In this document: one piece after another, positions 1-12,626 of the stretch | Layout of the letters: each line of letters opens with the position of its first letter | Numbering within the stretch: position 1 is the stretch's first letter | Origin: Astrocystis sublimbata | Taxonomy: Eukaryota > Ascomycota > Sordariomycetes > Xylariales > Xylariaceae | Length of the DNA stretch: 64,000 nucleotides | Assembly: GCA_022453515.1 (NCBI GenBank) | Contig: JAJNNY010000046.1 | Coordinates: 186,001 to 250,000 of the forward strand | Direction of reading: 5' to 3' | Made by a program: the position numbers and the translations under genes | Notes under the pieces: generated by a model | What the model was told of the DNA's origin: nothing | Databases searched by the model: none | Seen by the model: the letters and a program-made list of their open reading frames with translations, nothing else

Positions 1-1572
1 ATGAATCGATGACATATCAACTCGACTCAAGTCTTGAGGAATGCCACTAATCCGTCCATCCGGTCCGTCTATTCATGACCAACCTGCTAGGCCCATCTAT
101 CGCCTAAGTCAACCAAACATGATTACCTAGATACTCCCCATCGCATTCGGCAATGAACGCCATTGACCAGTCACACGATGAATACCTAGGGTATCATTCA
201 ACTCCCTCGCCAGCGCTGCCGTTTGCGCTTTCACCCCCAGTCCAGTTCATCCGCCACCAAAATCAAATCAAGTATTGTTCGAAATTCAATTGAGAGACCA
301 AGAGATCTCCAAAATGCCACAATTTCAAAATATCAACGTGTAAGATGACAGACACCACTACAACTTGAATTTATTGGTTCTTCAACATGGGTCGCGACAC
401 GTCCGGTGGTGTGTAATACAGACTGAAATGCGCTTTCCATCTGCTGCCCAAGTCTACCATTTTCAAGACCCTACTGTATGATCAGCAGTCACCTAGGTAG
501 AATGCCCATAGCTTAGATTATTTGTTATGGAACCAGCCACCAGCTACTTACGGCGATTACTCAGTCACTCATCCATCCATTCGCTAAGTCACTCACTCGG
601 TGTCACTGATCATATCACCTAGTCATGCATCATGCATCATGTCACATATCATATCCCGTCACTCGCTCATCATATCGCCAAGTCATCATGTCACTCATCC
701 AATAACACCTCAAACGTGATTTCAACAATACGCGTTGCGAGTATATTTCACTCCAGCAACTATCTGTGAGCATTGAGCAGCGAGCATTGAGCACTGAGCG
801 AGCAACTATTCCACTTTCCACTTTCATCCCTGCTCTGCTCTGCTCTGCCCTTCTCGGTTCAGCTCGATTCTGCTCTGCTCATCTCTGGTGGGTGGCAATC
901 CCACACGAATATACAATATCACAACAATTCCACAGTTCCACTGAAAACTTCCCTCAATCCATCCATCCACGCCATATTTTCACTTCAACAACAACAAAAC
1001 GATCCGTTCTTTCGGGGTATTTCTAACGATGAAATGCATGCAAACCGCCGCCCGAACCCCGATCCGTTCCATTCCGTTTCCTTTCAAACGCCAAATTCGG
1101 CTTTCCATGTAGTGGTGTAACGTGGAAAAAGACAAAATTCATACAAATGCCAATGCTCGGCCGCCTGTGGCAAGCGGCTGTGAGCTTTGTGCCCTAGACC
1201 CTGAGTTTTGAGTGCTAGGCAACAGAAATAGCAAAAACATTCAAACCGCCCGTCCGTGTTCCATTTCCCCAAACCAGGCCGAACCAATCCATGTGTTGAA
1301 CGAAATTATAATCATCGCAGCCAGATGCGCCCCATTGGCAAGGGCATCGAAGCAATGATCTGATCAAAAGTTCAAGTGTTGAAATGCAAAACGCAAAAAC
1401 GATTAACAAGGCAGTATAGTATAACAACCAGTCGAACGGGGCGGAGCGGAGTCCCCAACGACCACTGGCATTGCAATGCATCAAAAGATGCAATGCTAGA
1501 AAGCATCAGATTGATGATGCAAATAGGTGAATATGTGACTCGGAGTGAGAGGAAACCAATGTGAACTCAATT
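1..1572. other. Intergenic stretch, no gene supported
   Basis: No reading frame here looks like a conserved protein. The stretch holds short simple repeats: about four copies of TGCTC at 831-850 and again near 870-880, and a run of CATCATG/TCATCAT-type words at 620-700. The right end would contain the 3' untranslated region of the minus-strand BRCT gene that stops at 1573. Confidence 0.6.
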
Positions 1573-4500
1573 TTAGTTCCATTGTTTCTTGAGCGGGCTC
1601 GCGATCTTTGGCGCGAACTGCATGCTTTTGCGTCTAGCCTGCATGAGGCGCATAGACAGCGGGTCCCGGTTCCTGTCGAAGCTTGGGCCCATGTTAGCGA
1701 GCAGACCAGTAGTCTTGGGAGGACAGGTCTGCATCAGCTTGTTGCCTGGAGTTGAGGCAAAAGAGCTAGGGGTGGGTGAGCCGGGGGTGATATTCATAGC
1801 GAAGTTGGCGACCGATTCGGGCGCGGGCGTCTGGGGGACGGGGGTAAGGATGGGAGCGTTGGTAGCTTCCCAGTCCATTTCGCTGGGCTCGCTGGGTGCG
1901 TCTTCGTCCTCGTCGGGGTTCGACGGGCTGCGCTCCCAGATGGTGCTGTCGCGGCGGCTCATATAGTTATTGGGAACAGTCTGTGGCTCGCGGGCGAAGC
2001 CAGAGTTGTTCCTCATGGGGGTGACGAGGGTGCCATTCTTATTGGCAATCGCCTTGGGTTCCATACTCTTGCGTCGGTTGTGGCCACCACGAGGGATATG
2101 CTCGGGGTCAACGCGGTAATCTTTCTCGTTCAGATATCGATTCTCTTTCTCACAACTGCATGACTGTTAGTGTCTGATTGGTCAAACCTGGCATGTTATG
2201 TGAACTTACTCTAAGACCCAACTCACGCCGACGCATTCGACGGCGCCGTTGCTCTCAAGGACCTTTTCGAGTGTTCTTCTGCCACCGTCCTTGAACACCA
2301 CATGGGTGATGCCGATTTTGGAAACATCCACTTGACCATTGGCGTTGGTGCTGGGATTCCATGGCCAACTCTTAACACATCGAGCACCCATTGAGCTCAA
2401 GAGTTCAAGGAAGACTCTACCAGCATCGGCACCTTCGGTTGTATGGACATCAACAAATACCACAACACCGCTGAGGAGCTGGGAGTTGATGTCACGTCGA
2501 GGAGCGCGGGCCGGGGTACCCACGGAGGACCATGGGGCTGATCGTGAGGGTGTAGCTAGAGGAAGATCAGAGTCTTCGTCTGCTTCCTCTTCCTCTTCCA
2601 GTGCGTACTGGGAGGCGCGCTGCTGGGATGGCACCTTGACGTTGCTGTATGCACCAGGACGTGTGACTGAAATCTTAGACGCGGTAGAGCAGCGGCGCTT
2701 AAAGGTGCGAGGAGGGGAATCGTCACCGCGCTTGAGAGGTACCTTCGAGGAGGTATGATATTCACGAGATGTAATGGTTCTCTTCTGCGGGGTCACTAGA
2801 TTGCCCTGGTCACCCATCAAAGCAGGGTCGATGGGGACGGCATTTTCGTCGCCGTACTCTTGGCTTGCTTCTGAGATCGATCTGTCCAGTGGGGTGTTTT
2901 GATCCGTCTCACGAACACTGCGGGGTGACATCTCCTCGTCATCCGTGATAAAAGTGAAATCCTCATCTGTAATTCCAAAGTCGTGTTTGTCGAACTTAGC
3001 GGCAATATCGGCTTCCAAAAGCGCTTCAATAGCAGCCTGGGTTTCCATTTCCTCACGAACTCTCATCTCCTCATCGAAGAAGCCCTTAGCAGAGGGAGTT
3101 TCCACAATGGGGTCGTTGTCCTCAACTAGCGAATACTCTTCCTCACTTTCTTCTGCTTGAGTAGTAGACTTTTTGGGGGTCTGGCGAGCCTTGATAGGGC
3201 TGGAAGCTCGCCATGAGCCCATGGTTGATGTGCGGGTGACAGATTTGATAGCTCTGCTAGCTGTTCTAATGGCACTCTCGCTCAATTTGACGGGGCCTTT
3301 GATCAAAGGAGCAGGTGTCGTAGGTTGTGTGACGCTGATTGATGCAGCATCGTGAGATTTAGTGATGGCTTTGTTGCTGAAGGCAAGCTCATCTTCAGAG
3401 TCGGACATGTTCTCACTCTCCATATCCTGCTCTCGCAATGCAAATGTACCACGGTGTTGTGTGGTCTTGGGGGTGGAGGAATCACCAATGCTGGTAGCGT
3501 CAAAGCTCTCCTCGACATCGCATTTGTCGGATTGAGATTCGACCATATCCGTAGTTTGCTTCTCGGGAGTAGCAAGATATTGATCTGTGTCCTGATCATT
3601 GTTCTCAGCTCCGGATGCACTCGGATTTTCCTTGGCAGTTACGGCAGACACGGTCTCAGATGTATTAGTGCATCCCTCCGCAGGGGACTGGTTCTCAGAC
3701 ATAGCGTCAGAGACAATTTCAGGTCGCGCTGTAGTCAATTCATTATTGACAGGCTCGCTGGTCACACTTGATTCGAGGTTGTGGGATGCCGCGTCATTCA
3801 CCTGAGGGGAAGGTGCTGGAAGGCTGGGAGCTGGGAGCGGGTTCTGCTTAAGCGCAGGGTCGGCATATCGTGGTAAAACCGCCGACAGTCGGCCAGGGAA
3901 GGTAAGTTGAGGAGCAGGGGATCCCAGTTGCTCAATCTGGATGCTCGACTCATTCTCTGCCTCTGGAATAGGCGACAGAAATGTTCCAACAACTACTTCT
4001 GAAACCACAGAATCGTCCGGCGAGAGTAGTCCTATATCTGCGCGAATCTGATACTGCAGTTCATCTTCACTGATTTCGTCCGCCATGTTGTGAGTGTTCA
4101 TCTTAGTGGGTGTCTTTGCATCTTGCTCCTCGTCAACTGGAGTCTGTGCATCTTCTTCCTCTTCTTCTTCAATTGAAGTCTGGCTCTCTTCCTCGTCTTC
4201 CGTGGGGGCTTGTGAAATTTCCTCCTCGTCAACGGGAATCTGGTGGTCATCGTCCTCTTGCATGACGATATCAGTACTTTCGTCTCCAGCAATGGTAGTT
4301 TCGGTGTCGTCGTGATCATCAGAATGCGCTTCAACTTCGTCATTCACGACAGTGGGAACATCATTCTGCTCCTGCATCACAGCATCGGCAATGTCCTTGG
4401 AGGATTCCTCAAGTGTCTCTTCCACACGTGAGACCGGAGAGCCGGGGAATTTGAGAGGGGATACAGGTCGCTTTGCAGGTGTACCAAGGAATGACATCTT

Positions 4501-6063
4501 CATAGGCGAGCGTGCAGCACCCGTTTGCTCCTGGCTGACTGGGAATAGTTGCAGGGCCGATTGGGGTCGCTTGGCGGGCGATTGAAGCAGCGACTGCTTC
4601 GAGGGCGACTGGACACCCTCCTTCTCGGTGTTGGATGATGGGAAGATAAGCGAAGGGATAGAGTCAACTCGCTTAGCCGGTGACTTCATGGCATCCTTAA
4701 ACGGTGAAGTGGGGGGTCGGCGAGCCGGACTGCTGAGCACCGAAGAAAGAGCCGGCTCCGCTGCCGGTGAGGAATCATCATCCTTGTCCTTCTCAACACT
4801 TGGAAGCTCAAGCTTCTTCATGCCATTCACTGGCTTGATGGGACTCTTCATCATAGGTTTGAGAGGAGTCTTTTCATACGTAGCAAGTTCATCGTCAGAA
4901 TCAACATCACGTGACAGAGGCAGATTCTGGCCATCCTTCTTAGGACTGAGAGGCTTCTTCTCTGTCACCTCAGGAGTGCTTGCACGTGCACTGGCGCGAG
5001 TCGTTCTGCCAGAGGCAGCAGCGGGTTTGCGAACAGGCTTGGCCTTCATGCCTGTAGCGGTAGTCGTCGTGGACTCGGTCTTTGCCGTTGCTGCAGCTTG
5101 GGGGGGCAAGTTCTCTTTCTCGGGCTCCTGGAAGCTAACCGTCTTCTTAAGAACGCCAGCAGCAGGCTTGGAGGTAGGGCGCGAAACGGCGGACTTGAGA
5201 CCTGGAGTGGGCTCGGTTGTACATGTGGTGGTAATAGTACCGGCAGCTTTGCGACCACGCTTCTTGGGGGCTTGCTGGACCGGGGCAGCGACATCTTCTT
5301 CTTTGACAGCAGCCTTTCGAGTTCGGAGACGGCTGGTGGTAGTGGCTGTGGATGGAGCCTGTGCCTTGGCGGCGGAGGATGCGGTGGTGCCTGTCGCTGT
5401 GGACTTTCTGGGGCGACCGCGAGTGGCTCTGGCGACGGTGGTGGTAGTGGCAGCATCAGTGGTGCTGCTTTGCGTGTCCTGTTCTTCAGGTTTCGCTTGA
5501 GGTTTAGATTCCTGCTCTGACTGGGAGTCGGACTTCCGCACGACGGCGTTCTGGGCCGATCGGCGCAGCTTCTTCGCTGGTGGAGTCATGGTAGGTTCTA
5601 CGTTGTCTTCTTTAGACAGATCATCTTCATCGTCGCTCTCATGCGAGCGGTCCTTGCGCTTTCTAGTAGCGGGACGGGTGGAGGTTGTGGAGGTAGTAGT
5701 GGTGGCAGTCGTAGCTGCTTTGGTTGTGGTTTTGGTGGCCGGCTTCTTCGCGGCAATGGCTGACTTCTTCGTGGCAGCAGGTTTGGTGACAGTAGCGGAT
5801 TCTCTAGATGAGGTGGTGGCAGGCTTCTTGGAAGCGGCGGGGGTAGAAGTAGCTTTCTTAGCTGCGGCAGCGGTGGGCTTCTTCGCAGAGACGGTAGTAG
5901 CAGTAGTAGAAGTAGAAGGGGTGGTGGCAGCAGCCTTGGTCGACTTGGTGGTCTTTGTCACTCTGTCTGACTTGGTGGCCTGGGTGCTGAGGGTGGTCGC
6001 AGTGGCTGAGGCCGCAGCTGCCCTAGCACGCGTCATGCGCTTCGGGGGAGTTGCAGACCCCAT
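1573..6063 (-). CDS. Microcephalin-like BRCT-domain nuclear protein (1478 aa)
   Basis: Two exons, 2210-6063 and 1573-2155, flank a 54-base intron (GTAAGT...GCAG). The join restores the BRCT end WVLDCEKENRYL. The start is the ATG at 6063; an upstream in-frame Met (6261) would add a hydrophobic leader with no similarity and is less likely. One BRCT domain (about residues 1193-1300) has the pattern GVVVFVDV...GITHVVFKDG...VSWVLDCE, closest in my reading to the first BRCT of microcephalin (MCPH1), a phosphopeptide-binding chromatin/DNA-damage factor. The rest is disordered: a Lys/Thr/Ala-rich N-terminus, two AT-hook-like cores (RGRPRK about 215, KKRGRK about 267), a block of repeated SPAKR/SPSK/TPAKR motifs (about 430-540) resembling CDK sites, and acidic runs. 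A chromatin role regulated by phosphorylation is inference; BRCT membership is firm. Confidence 0.88.
2156..2209 (-). other. Intron of the BRCT gene
   Basis: A 54-base GT-AG intron interrupts the BRCT domain just before its last helix. Without splicing, translation would stop four bases into the intron, right after WVLE, so removal is needed to complete the domain and add the 194-residue tail. Confidence 0.85.
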
Positions 6064-7458
6064 CGCGTCGGGATGAGGAAGGATGTGCGAATGTGTGTGT
6101 GGATAGATGGTGGATGGTGGAGGGTGGATGGCGGGAAACCGCGAGTGTTGGGCAATTGAATGCAGCGAGTGCAAACAGAAAATATAAGTCAAGAATCGAT
6201 GAATCGATCGAGAGAACAAGTTACGAGCGTGCTGAGCAGCGATGCAGAGCAGTGTTGTCAAAATAGTCGCGGGTGCGTGAACTGAGTGATTGACAGAAGG
6301 TAACGTGAAGAAAGTGGGTTGGGTGCGAAAAGTAGGTCGCGGCTCACGATGGATTCAGCAAGGTATGACTGGGGCAAGTGCTAGCGGTCATCAAGCTTCA
6401 GGGTTTCCCAGTGGAAGCGTGTTTTTTTTGTTTACGTGGTCGCAGCTCCACTTGCTGCTTCGAGTGCGTTGCCCCTCCGACCGCCGCCCCCGTACCCCTG
6501 CACTACCCCTACATGACCCTCCTGGCACCTGCCATTCTCCAATTCTGCCCCAATTACCCCTACGACCCCTGCCCGCTGCCCGCGCTGCCCCTCTTTAACC
6601 TGCTGAACTAAGGGAGCCTCTTCGCGGCGCCACACCGCTGTCCGCTGCCCGCTATTCCGAAAGCTGCTTACACCTTGCTAAGGTTACATCAGCACTTAAA
6701 GAGGTACATGGTTTGCTCTGCAATTTCTGCCAATTTGCATGTACCATCCAAGTGTATATAGACCTCGGGAATCTTATTTGGTCATTGATCACGGTTCCGG
6801 GTTCGAAGTATCTGCCAAGTGAGCATAGGAGCATTGAATCATAGATGGCTGGTGACGTACCTGGCTCTTTTTAAGCATTAACTCAACACCTTCTGTGCAT
6901 GCAGGTACCTACATGAATAGTACCCTCGTACGCGCCAGCTTGCGCGACATATGCATATATACTTTCAGGCTGCAAACTCGAAACGACACCTGACGCGATG
7001 ATATCAGTCCAAGATACGCGTCTGTACGAAGACGTGTTTGGTTGATGACCACAGGGTCCCGTTTGTAGACTAACTCGACTAATACTACTACTAGTAGAAT
7101 CAGGGAAGGGAATTAACACTAGCCGGGGGATCTCCATCTAGGTAGTGCTGCATCCACTGAGATCCAAAAAAACAGGGATAAACACGGAAAATCTATGAGT
7201 ACTTCCAGAGCCATTCACTCACTCAATTTCTACCAAATCGTTTGCCCCATGTAAACAAATAGGAAGTGAGCCAACGCAGGGCCTGCTCGGTTCTCAGTTA
7301 GAATACGTGGCATCTTGTGAAGTGGAATAGTTAACTTTATTCATTTCTCGTCAAGTACGTTATTAGAATTAGGATGTCTATTTGCATTGTACAAGTGATA
7401 AATAAGTAAGCTATGTACTGCGAGTAGGGTGGGTATATATCATTCTCGTATCGTAATC
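6064..7458. other. Intergenic: upstream of BRCT gene, downstream of MFS gene
   Basis: This holds the presumed promoter and leader of the BRCT gene (left) and the 3' region of the MFS gene (right). Pyrimidine-rich sequence at 6480-6600 gives spurious short frames. No conserved protein or RNA gene is seen. Confidence 0.55.
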
Positions 7459-9349
7459 TCAACCAGACTTTTCTCCTTCCGACGACGGCTCGTTGGCCTC
7501 GCCTCTGTTCGTCTCTCTCTTGGACAGGTTGTGCAGACCGGTCTTGTACTCGGTGTGCGTCTCGCTCAGCTTCCGCGTGCCTACCAGTGGGCTGATGAGC
7601 AGACCGACGGCGGATATGGCGGTGAACACGATGAACATCTCGCGCAGACTGTTCCAGTACGCGCCCCGCGCGAACCGGCCCTGCTCGCCCTGCAGCCCGG
7701 CCACGAGGCCCACGTTCGCGCCTGCGCTGCCGCCCGACAGCCGGTTGGCGAGCTCCGGCCCGAGGTTGGCGAGCAGTGACGGGTACTGCTTCTGCATGCC
7801 GTTCTGGAACACCACGCCGCCGATGACGATGGAGATGGATGTCGCGAGTTGGCGGATGAATTGGAAGGTACTTGTTCCGGCGGCGATGTCCTTGGGGTGT
7901 AGGCCGGAGTGCAGCGCGATCAGAGGCGATTGGAAATTGGGACCGACGCCGATACCTGCGATGATCTGGTAGACGACGAGCTTGGCGAAGTTCACGGGTG
8001 AGCCGAGATCAATGAACAAGCCGAAACCCAGGGTGAGGAAGGCCATGCCGAAGATGATGGCGGGCAGATATTGGCCAGTTTTCTTCATCCAGATACCTGT
8101 GAAGGCGGAGACGAACGAGAGTGGCAGCGCGTATGCCAGCAGGTAGGCGCCGGACAAGAGCGACGAAGATCCTACGACGGCTTGGAAGTACAAGGGTAGG
8201 TAGTACGAGCCGGCGATGAAGACGAAGCCATGTACAAAGCAGACGGCGAAGGCGGCGCAATTGTTGCTCGACTTGAATAATCGCAGAGGAATGACGGGGT
8301 ATTTCGCATAATATTTCTCGACCACGATGGCGATGGCGAAAACGACGATACTGAAGACGATAAGTGCGATAACGATGGTCGACTTCCAGGGATGGGTGAC
8401 GCCACCAAATTCGAGACCGAACAGCAGCATGAGCGTCGCACCAATGATCAGCACACTGCCCAGCCAATCAATGGCGGCTAGACCTTCGCGAACTGACGTC
8501 CTTGGGTTGTGCAGTTTGAGGACCAAGACCAGAATCGCGAACCCCACACCAGAGATGGGCAGGTTGATCCAGAAACACCAACGCCAGCTGACCTAATTGT
8601 GAGACAAGTCGTGTCAGCCTCAGCGCCAGCTATAGTGAAATTGCAACAAAGAATAGACAACATACCTTGGAGGTGAAGACACCACCGAGAATCGGCCCAA
8701 TAGCGGACGCGAGCGCCCAGATACCACCAAAGATACCGTAGTACTGGCCGCGCTGGCGCGTCGAAACGAGGTCGCCGACGACGATGTTGATGAGCACGAC
8801 AATGCCTCCACCGCCCCCACCTTGAATCGCTCTGGCGGCGATCAACTGGCCGATGTTCTTGCTGAGAGCCGCGATCAACGACCCGATCCAGAAGATTCCC
8901 ACGGCGACGAGCAGCACAGGCTTGCGCCCCCAGATGTCACTGACTTTGCCCCAACTGGGCACGGTTGCGGAGCTGGCCAGCGTGTAGCCTGCACCGACCC
9001 AGGTGTACCCCGACGGCGCGTCGAACTCGCCCACGATGGTGGGGAGGGCCGTCGTCACAATGGTGGCATCGAGCGCGGCGAGGAAGAGCGCCGAGCAAAG
9101 TGCAACCATGATAATGGCCATCTCTAGCCCCGAGCGGCCACCGTTCTCTGGCTCGCCATCCTCGCCCGCTGGCGCTGTTGTTGTGACGCCATTCTGGTCT
9201 GTTGTTTCTGGCCCTGGGGTAGCATCACCGAGGCCTTGTGTCGTCTTGTTAGTGTTGTCGTCGCTTGATGTGGGCGTGCCAGGTTTCTCGCTTGCGGCAT
9301 GGCCGGCATCCCGCTCCAGGTCGACAGGCTTCTCGTCTGCGCTCGCCAT
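7459..9349 (-). CDS. MFS drug:H+ antiporter, DHA2 (14-TM) family (605 aa)
   Basis: Two exons, 8666-9349 and 7459-8592, with a 73-base intron at 8593-8665 (GTATG...TTAG); the join gives GGVFTSK-VSWRWCFWINLP, which matches the conserved loop of this family. After a soluble acidic N-terminus of about 75 residues come the DHA2 signatures: LDATIVTTALPTI (about 93-105), motif A GKVSDIWGRKP (134-144), the RAIQGGGGGG motif B (173-182) and motif C GPILGG (218-223). Many hydrophobic segments follow, consistent with 14 membrane spans. The family exports toxic compounds or fungal metabolites across the plasma membrane using the proton gradient. No biosynthetic genes flank it, so its substrate cannot be guessed. 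The 605-aa length is normal and the gene looks intact. Confidence 0.92.
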
Positions 9350-12300
9350 GTTTCCAGCCGTATCACGGTTACGTTGGTCACAAGTGCGCAGTCCAAGAAA
9401 TAGGAATAATAGTAACTGTGATGAACAGAACTATATGGTGACGCAGTGGACTAGCTCCGGGGCAGGGAATGGGGGTGACATTGGGGTTTTGTAGTTTCAC
9501 ATTCTCTCGATGGCGAGCGAGATTGCCACTACGACGAGCCAGGTTAAACGAGATGGGTTGGTTACCTAAGTGAGTAGTACTCTTAATTGCCGAGCGAACC
9601 TCGCCGGCCGGTCCATCATACCACGCCGCAATGGGTATCCATCCAGGCCCCTTGGCGGGGAATCCAGTGCCTGCAATCCGAGTGGGCTTGACAATATCAT
9701 TCAAGGTTGTATTTATCACGCTATGACAACAAAAAAAAAAAAGAACCTACCAACCGGGAGCATCAGGAATGGCACATGCGCCCGTTTGACTCTGACCCTG
9801 CGGAGGCGTCCGCATCCTGCATTGCAGCAGACCTTGTGCCACACAAATTCTGCAGCCTGCGTCGTGGTAACGGGCCGTTGGATATGCTCGGCCTGTACCT
9901 TCTTAGAGTAAGGCATGTTATATCCGAGCGAAGCTCGTAGACCGACGTTAGCCACGTGAAGGCGTCGTTCCTGACCCACTCCAACGAAGACATTAGTGAC
10001 GATTAGACTGCTTGAGACGCACAAGAGACAGAGCTAATACAACACGCTAGAAACGCCATCGACCTCAATAGTCCCAATCCGGTCTCGGTCGTTATAGCTC
10101 GGTTCTCACCCGGCTGGGCGCCGAAGCTTGGTCATCACTATTTGGTATTCACCTTGAATCGAATAAGGTTTTTTTCTTCGAACCAACTCAATTGAAACTA
10201 ACCCGGCCCCCAGAAGGTGATAGCTGCAAGTCGTCGTGGCAAGTTTTGCATTGTGATCGGTCATTAGACCCCATTCCTCTGACCGTCACCTCAATGTCGG
10301 TAATAGTGAACCCCGTCGACCGACCGGTGGGGTAGATCAGCCCGATCTGGGCAACTACAGTAGGTACAATGTACAATGTGTCAATCTTTCAATTGAGTGG
10401 GGTTGTCAGATTTCGCACGATAGGCACGATAGGACTTCGCATAACATTCAACACCGAGGTAGCTCATCACTAGCGATCAACTTAGAACGGATTGACTCAT
10501 ACATAGACTTGTATGTAAAATAGTCAAGTTACAGAAACTAATTCAAATGAGGAACCTACAAGTGAATTCGACTTAGCTCATTGTCACGATTGATGCAAAA
10601 GTGTAATTGTAGCCTTTAATTGCGAACGCGAGGCAGAATGAACAACAAGCACTCAATATGATCGATGTTTCCGAAGGCATATTCCGCTACTTAGATGAAG
10701 ATTCATCCGAAAGCTTCACCCAACAAATCTTTCATGCTGCACGAACTAACAGCATATGACAAACACTTCCTATTCGAGTGATTTGAAATGACTGCTTGCA
10801 TACATGTACGTTGGTAATTGAGGTAAGACGACCAAAAATGAGCCAAAGCTAGTACTCCTCACATGGTTTAGACCTGTCAGTCATCTACCTAATACTGTAC
10901 ATGCATACGTGTAAACTCAATAGGTCGGAAGGCCGGAAGGAAACATCGGCATTAGTCGGATTCCTGGCAATTGCAGAAACGGCGATCACTCAAGAATGAC
11001 TATCTAGAGTTGCATCACAAACACTAGTTGATGCATCACTCTGTTCATATGGTCTCGCGACTTTTTACTTCGAGGTCAAGGTCTGTATCTGCTTGAGAAC
11101 AATGTGATCTCTGAGTTGCTGTCTTGGGTCATGACTATCAGAGCCAGCTAATTAGTGAGACAGCGTGATCATGTAGGACACTTCGAATAGTTATGGTATC
11201 AATCATAGGGATGGATATTGCAAACATATGGGGTGGATCATCAAGGGCAATTAATCACCAGGATAGGATTCTCTCTCGTAGGTCAAACTGTGGTCAGGCC
11301 CAGGAAGAAATTTACCTTTGTCACATAATTTACCCTTGACTACGCAAGCAATAATTGACCTCACCGAGATGGTGTCCTCGGTGTAGCATGTTAGAAAGTA
11401 CTTAGCGCTGCCAGTCAGTCGTTTTCTACACCAGAATATATTTATACCTCAGTGAGGATCCTGTCTATTGGGATGATACTTGAGTAGAAGTGTTCCGGTT
11501 AAATAAGAATTGTATTGGTTCATAGGCTTTTCTCACCTACTCTGGTACGGTACGGTTTTTACATCAGAGATATACCTCATGTCAGGCTTTCCAGCGCAGC
11601 CAATCAGCTACCACCCCTTTTTTTGCACTGCTTTCTTAGCACCACTCGGTGGCATCTGTCTAGGTTTGCGGCTCGGCAGCCTGCTTCTGTAATCATTGTA
11701 ACGTGTCAACGCTCACTCGGGTTAATATACTGCCAATTAGAATCAAGGACCGGAATGTGTTTTCTGGAAGTCTGATTCTGTAGTGCATTCTCATCCTATA
11801 GCTGGAAAAGCACGACCCAAATCAAGCGAAAGCCAACTCCTCCGTCGTCACGCAGTTAAGACGGGCCAGCCATTTGTTTTATGTGTATACTTGTCTCTCG
11901 TGGAGTGCATGGCAGCGTCGCCGTATCACACGGCGTACTTAGGTAGGTACCTAGGTATTCAGATGTTTGGGCCCTGGGGTTGCACAATTACGTGGCTGCT
12001 TCGGGGGTGCAAGTCGGTAAGAGGGCAACCAAGAAAGATCGCACCCGCGTGCCAGATTGGTAGGTAGGTATCTAGGTATGTAGGCAGTAAGTAAAAAGGA
12101 TGTCGGACTGAAGGCTTTCTTGCCCTTGCGCCTAAGGGGGCTCCTCGTTGATCATTCGCGATACATAAGATATATAGGTCAGCCTATCCCCTCATTTGTT
12201 CCTGCCTCGCACTTCTGACACCGAGGATATCACTGTGACCACGGCCTATGCATGAAAGGGGAGATGTACTGTTCATTGGGTTGCTGCCCATCTCCATGCA

Positions 12301-12626
12301 TGAAAGCCTCCCAGTCCGCCTATGGTGGCGCAGTGTTTCTGAGCGAGCGATGCCACGTCGAATCAGTAGGTTCGAGAGAAGTCACACAATGCATACATTG
12401 GTTGAGACAGGTGGATGGAGCTGAGTCTGTGGCATGCTTGAGAGTATCGAGCTCAGCACAGCCCTGGCCGGTCAAGCTAAGATTTCTATTCCCTGATCCT
12501 CTTGCGAGAGTCGCAGTCTTCATCCCCATAAAATAGAAGTCATACGAAATACTCTTGTTCTTGTGGCCGGTTTCTGCGTTCATCTAAAGTTCTGGTCATT
12601 TTCCTTTCTCCCAGACACTCGTGGTC
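9350..12626. other. Gene-poor 3.3-kb stretch
   Basis: No frame encodes a recognisable protein, and between about 10,380 and 11,500 there is no open frame of 60 codons or more. The left part is the promoter side of the MFS gene. Several short palindromic TACCTAGGTA-type words occur near 11,940-12,080. A decayed repeat or transposon is possible but I cannot show one by reading alone. Confidence 0.5.

Noticed and set aside
766..1026. 86-codon frame near the left end
   Set aside because: It is built on CTCTG/TGCTC simple repeats and has no protein-like composition.
4628..5500. 290-codon open frame on the plus strand inside the BRCT gene
   Set aside because: It is the mirror of a Lys/Thr/Ala-rich low-complexity stretch. 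The predicted protein is repetitive Val/Ala/Ser without family pattern, and the minus-strand gene explains the sequence.
6290..6611. About 100-codon frames upstream of the BRCT gene
   Set aside because: The sequence is pyrimidine-rich leader or promoter DNA, open by composition only.
9716..10024. 102-codon minus-strand frame with a poly-Phe end
   Set aside because: It includes an A-run translated as Phe repeats and has no domain.
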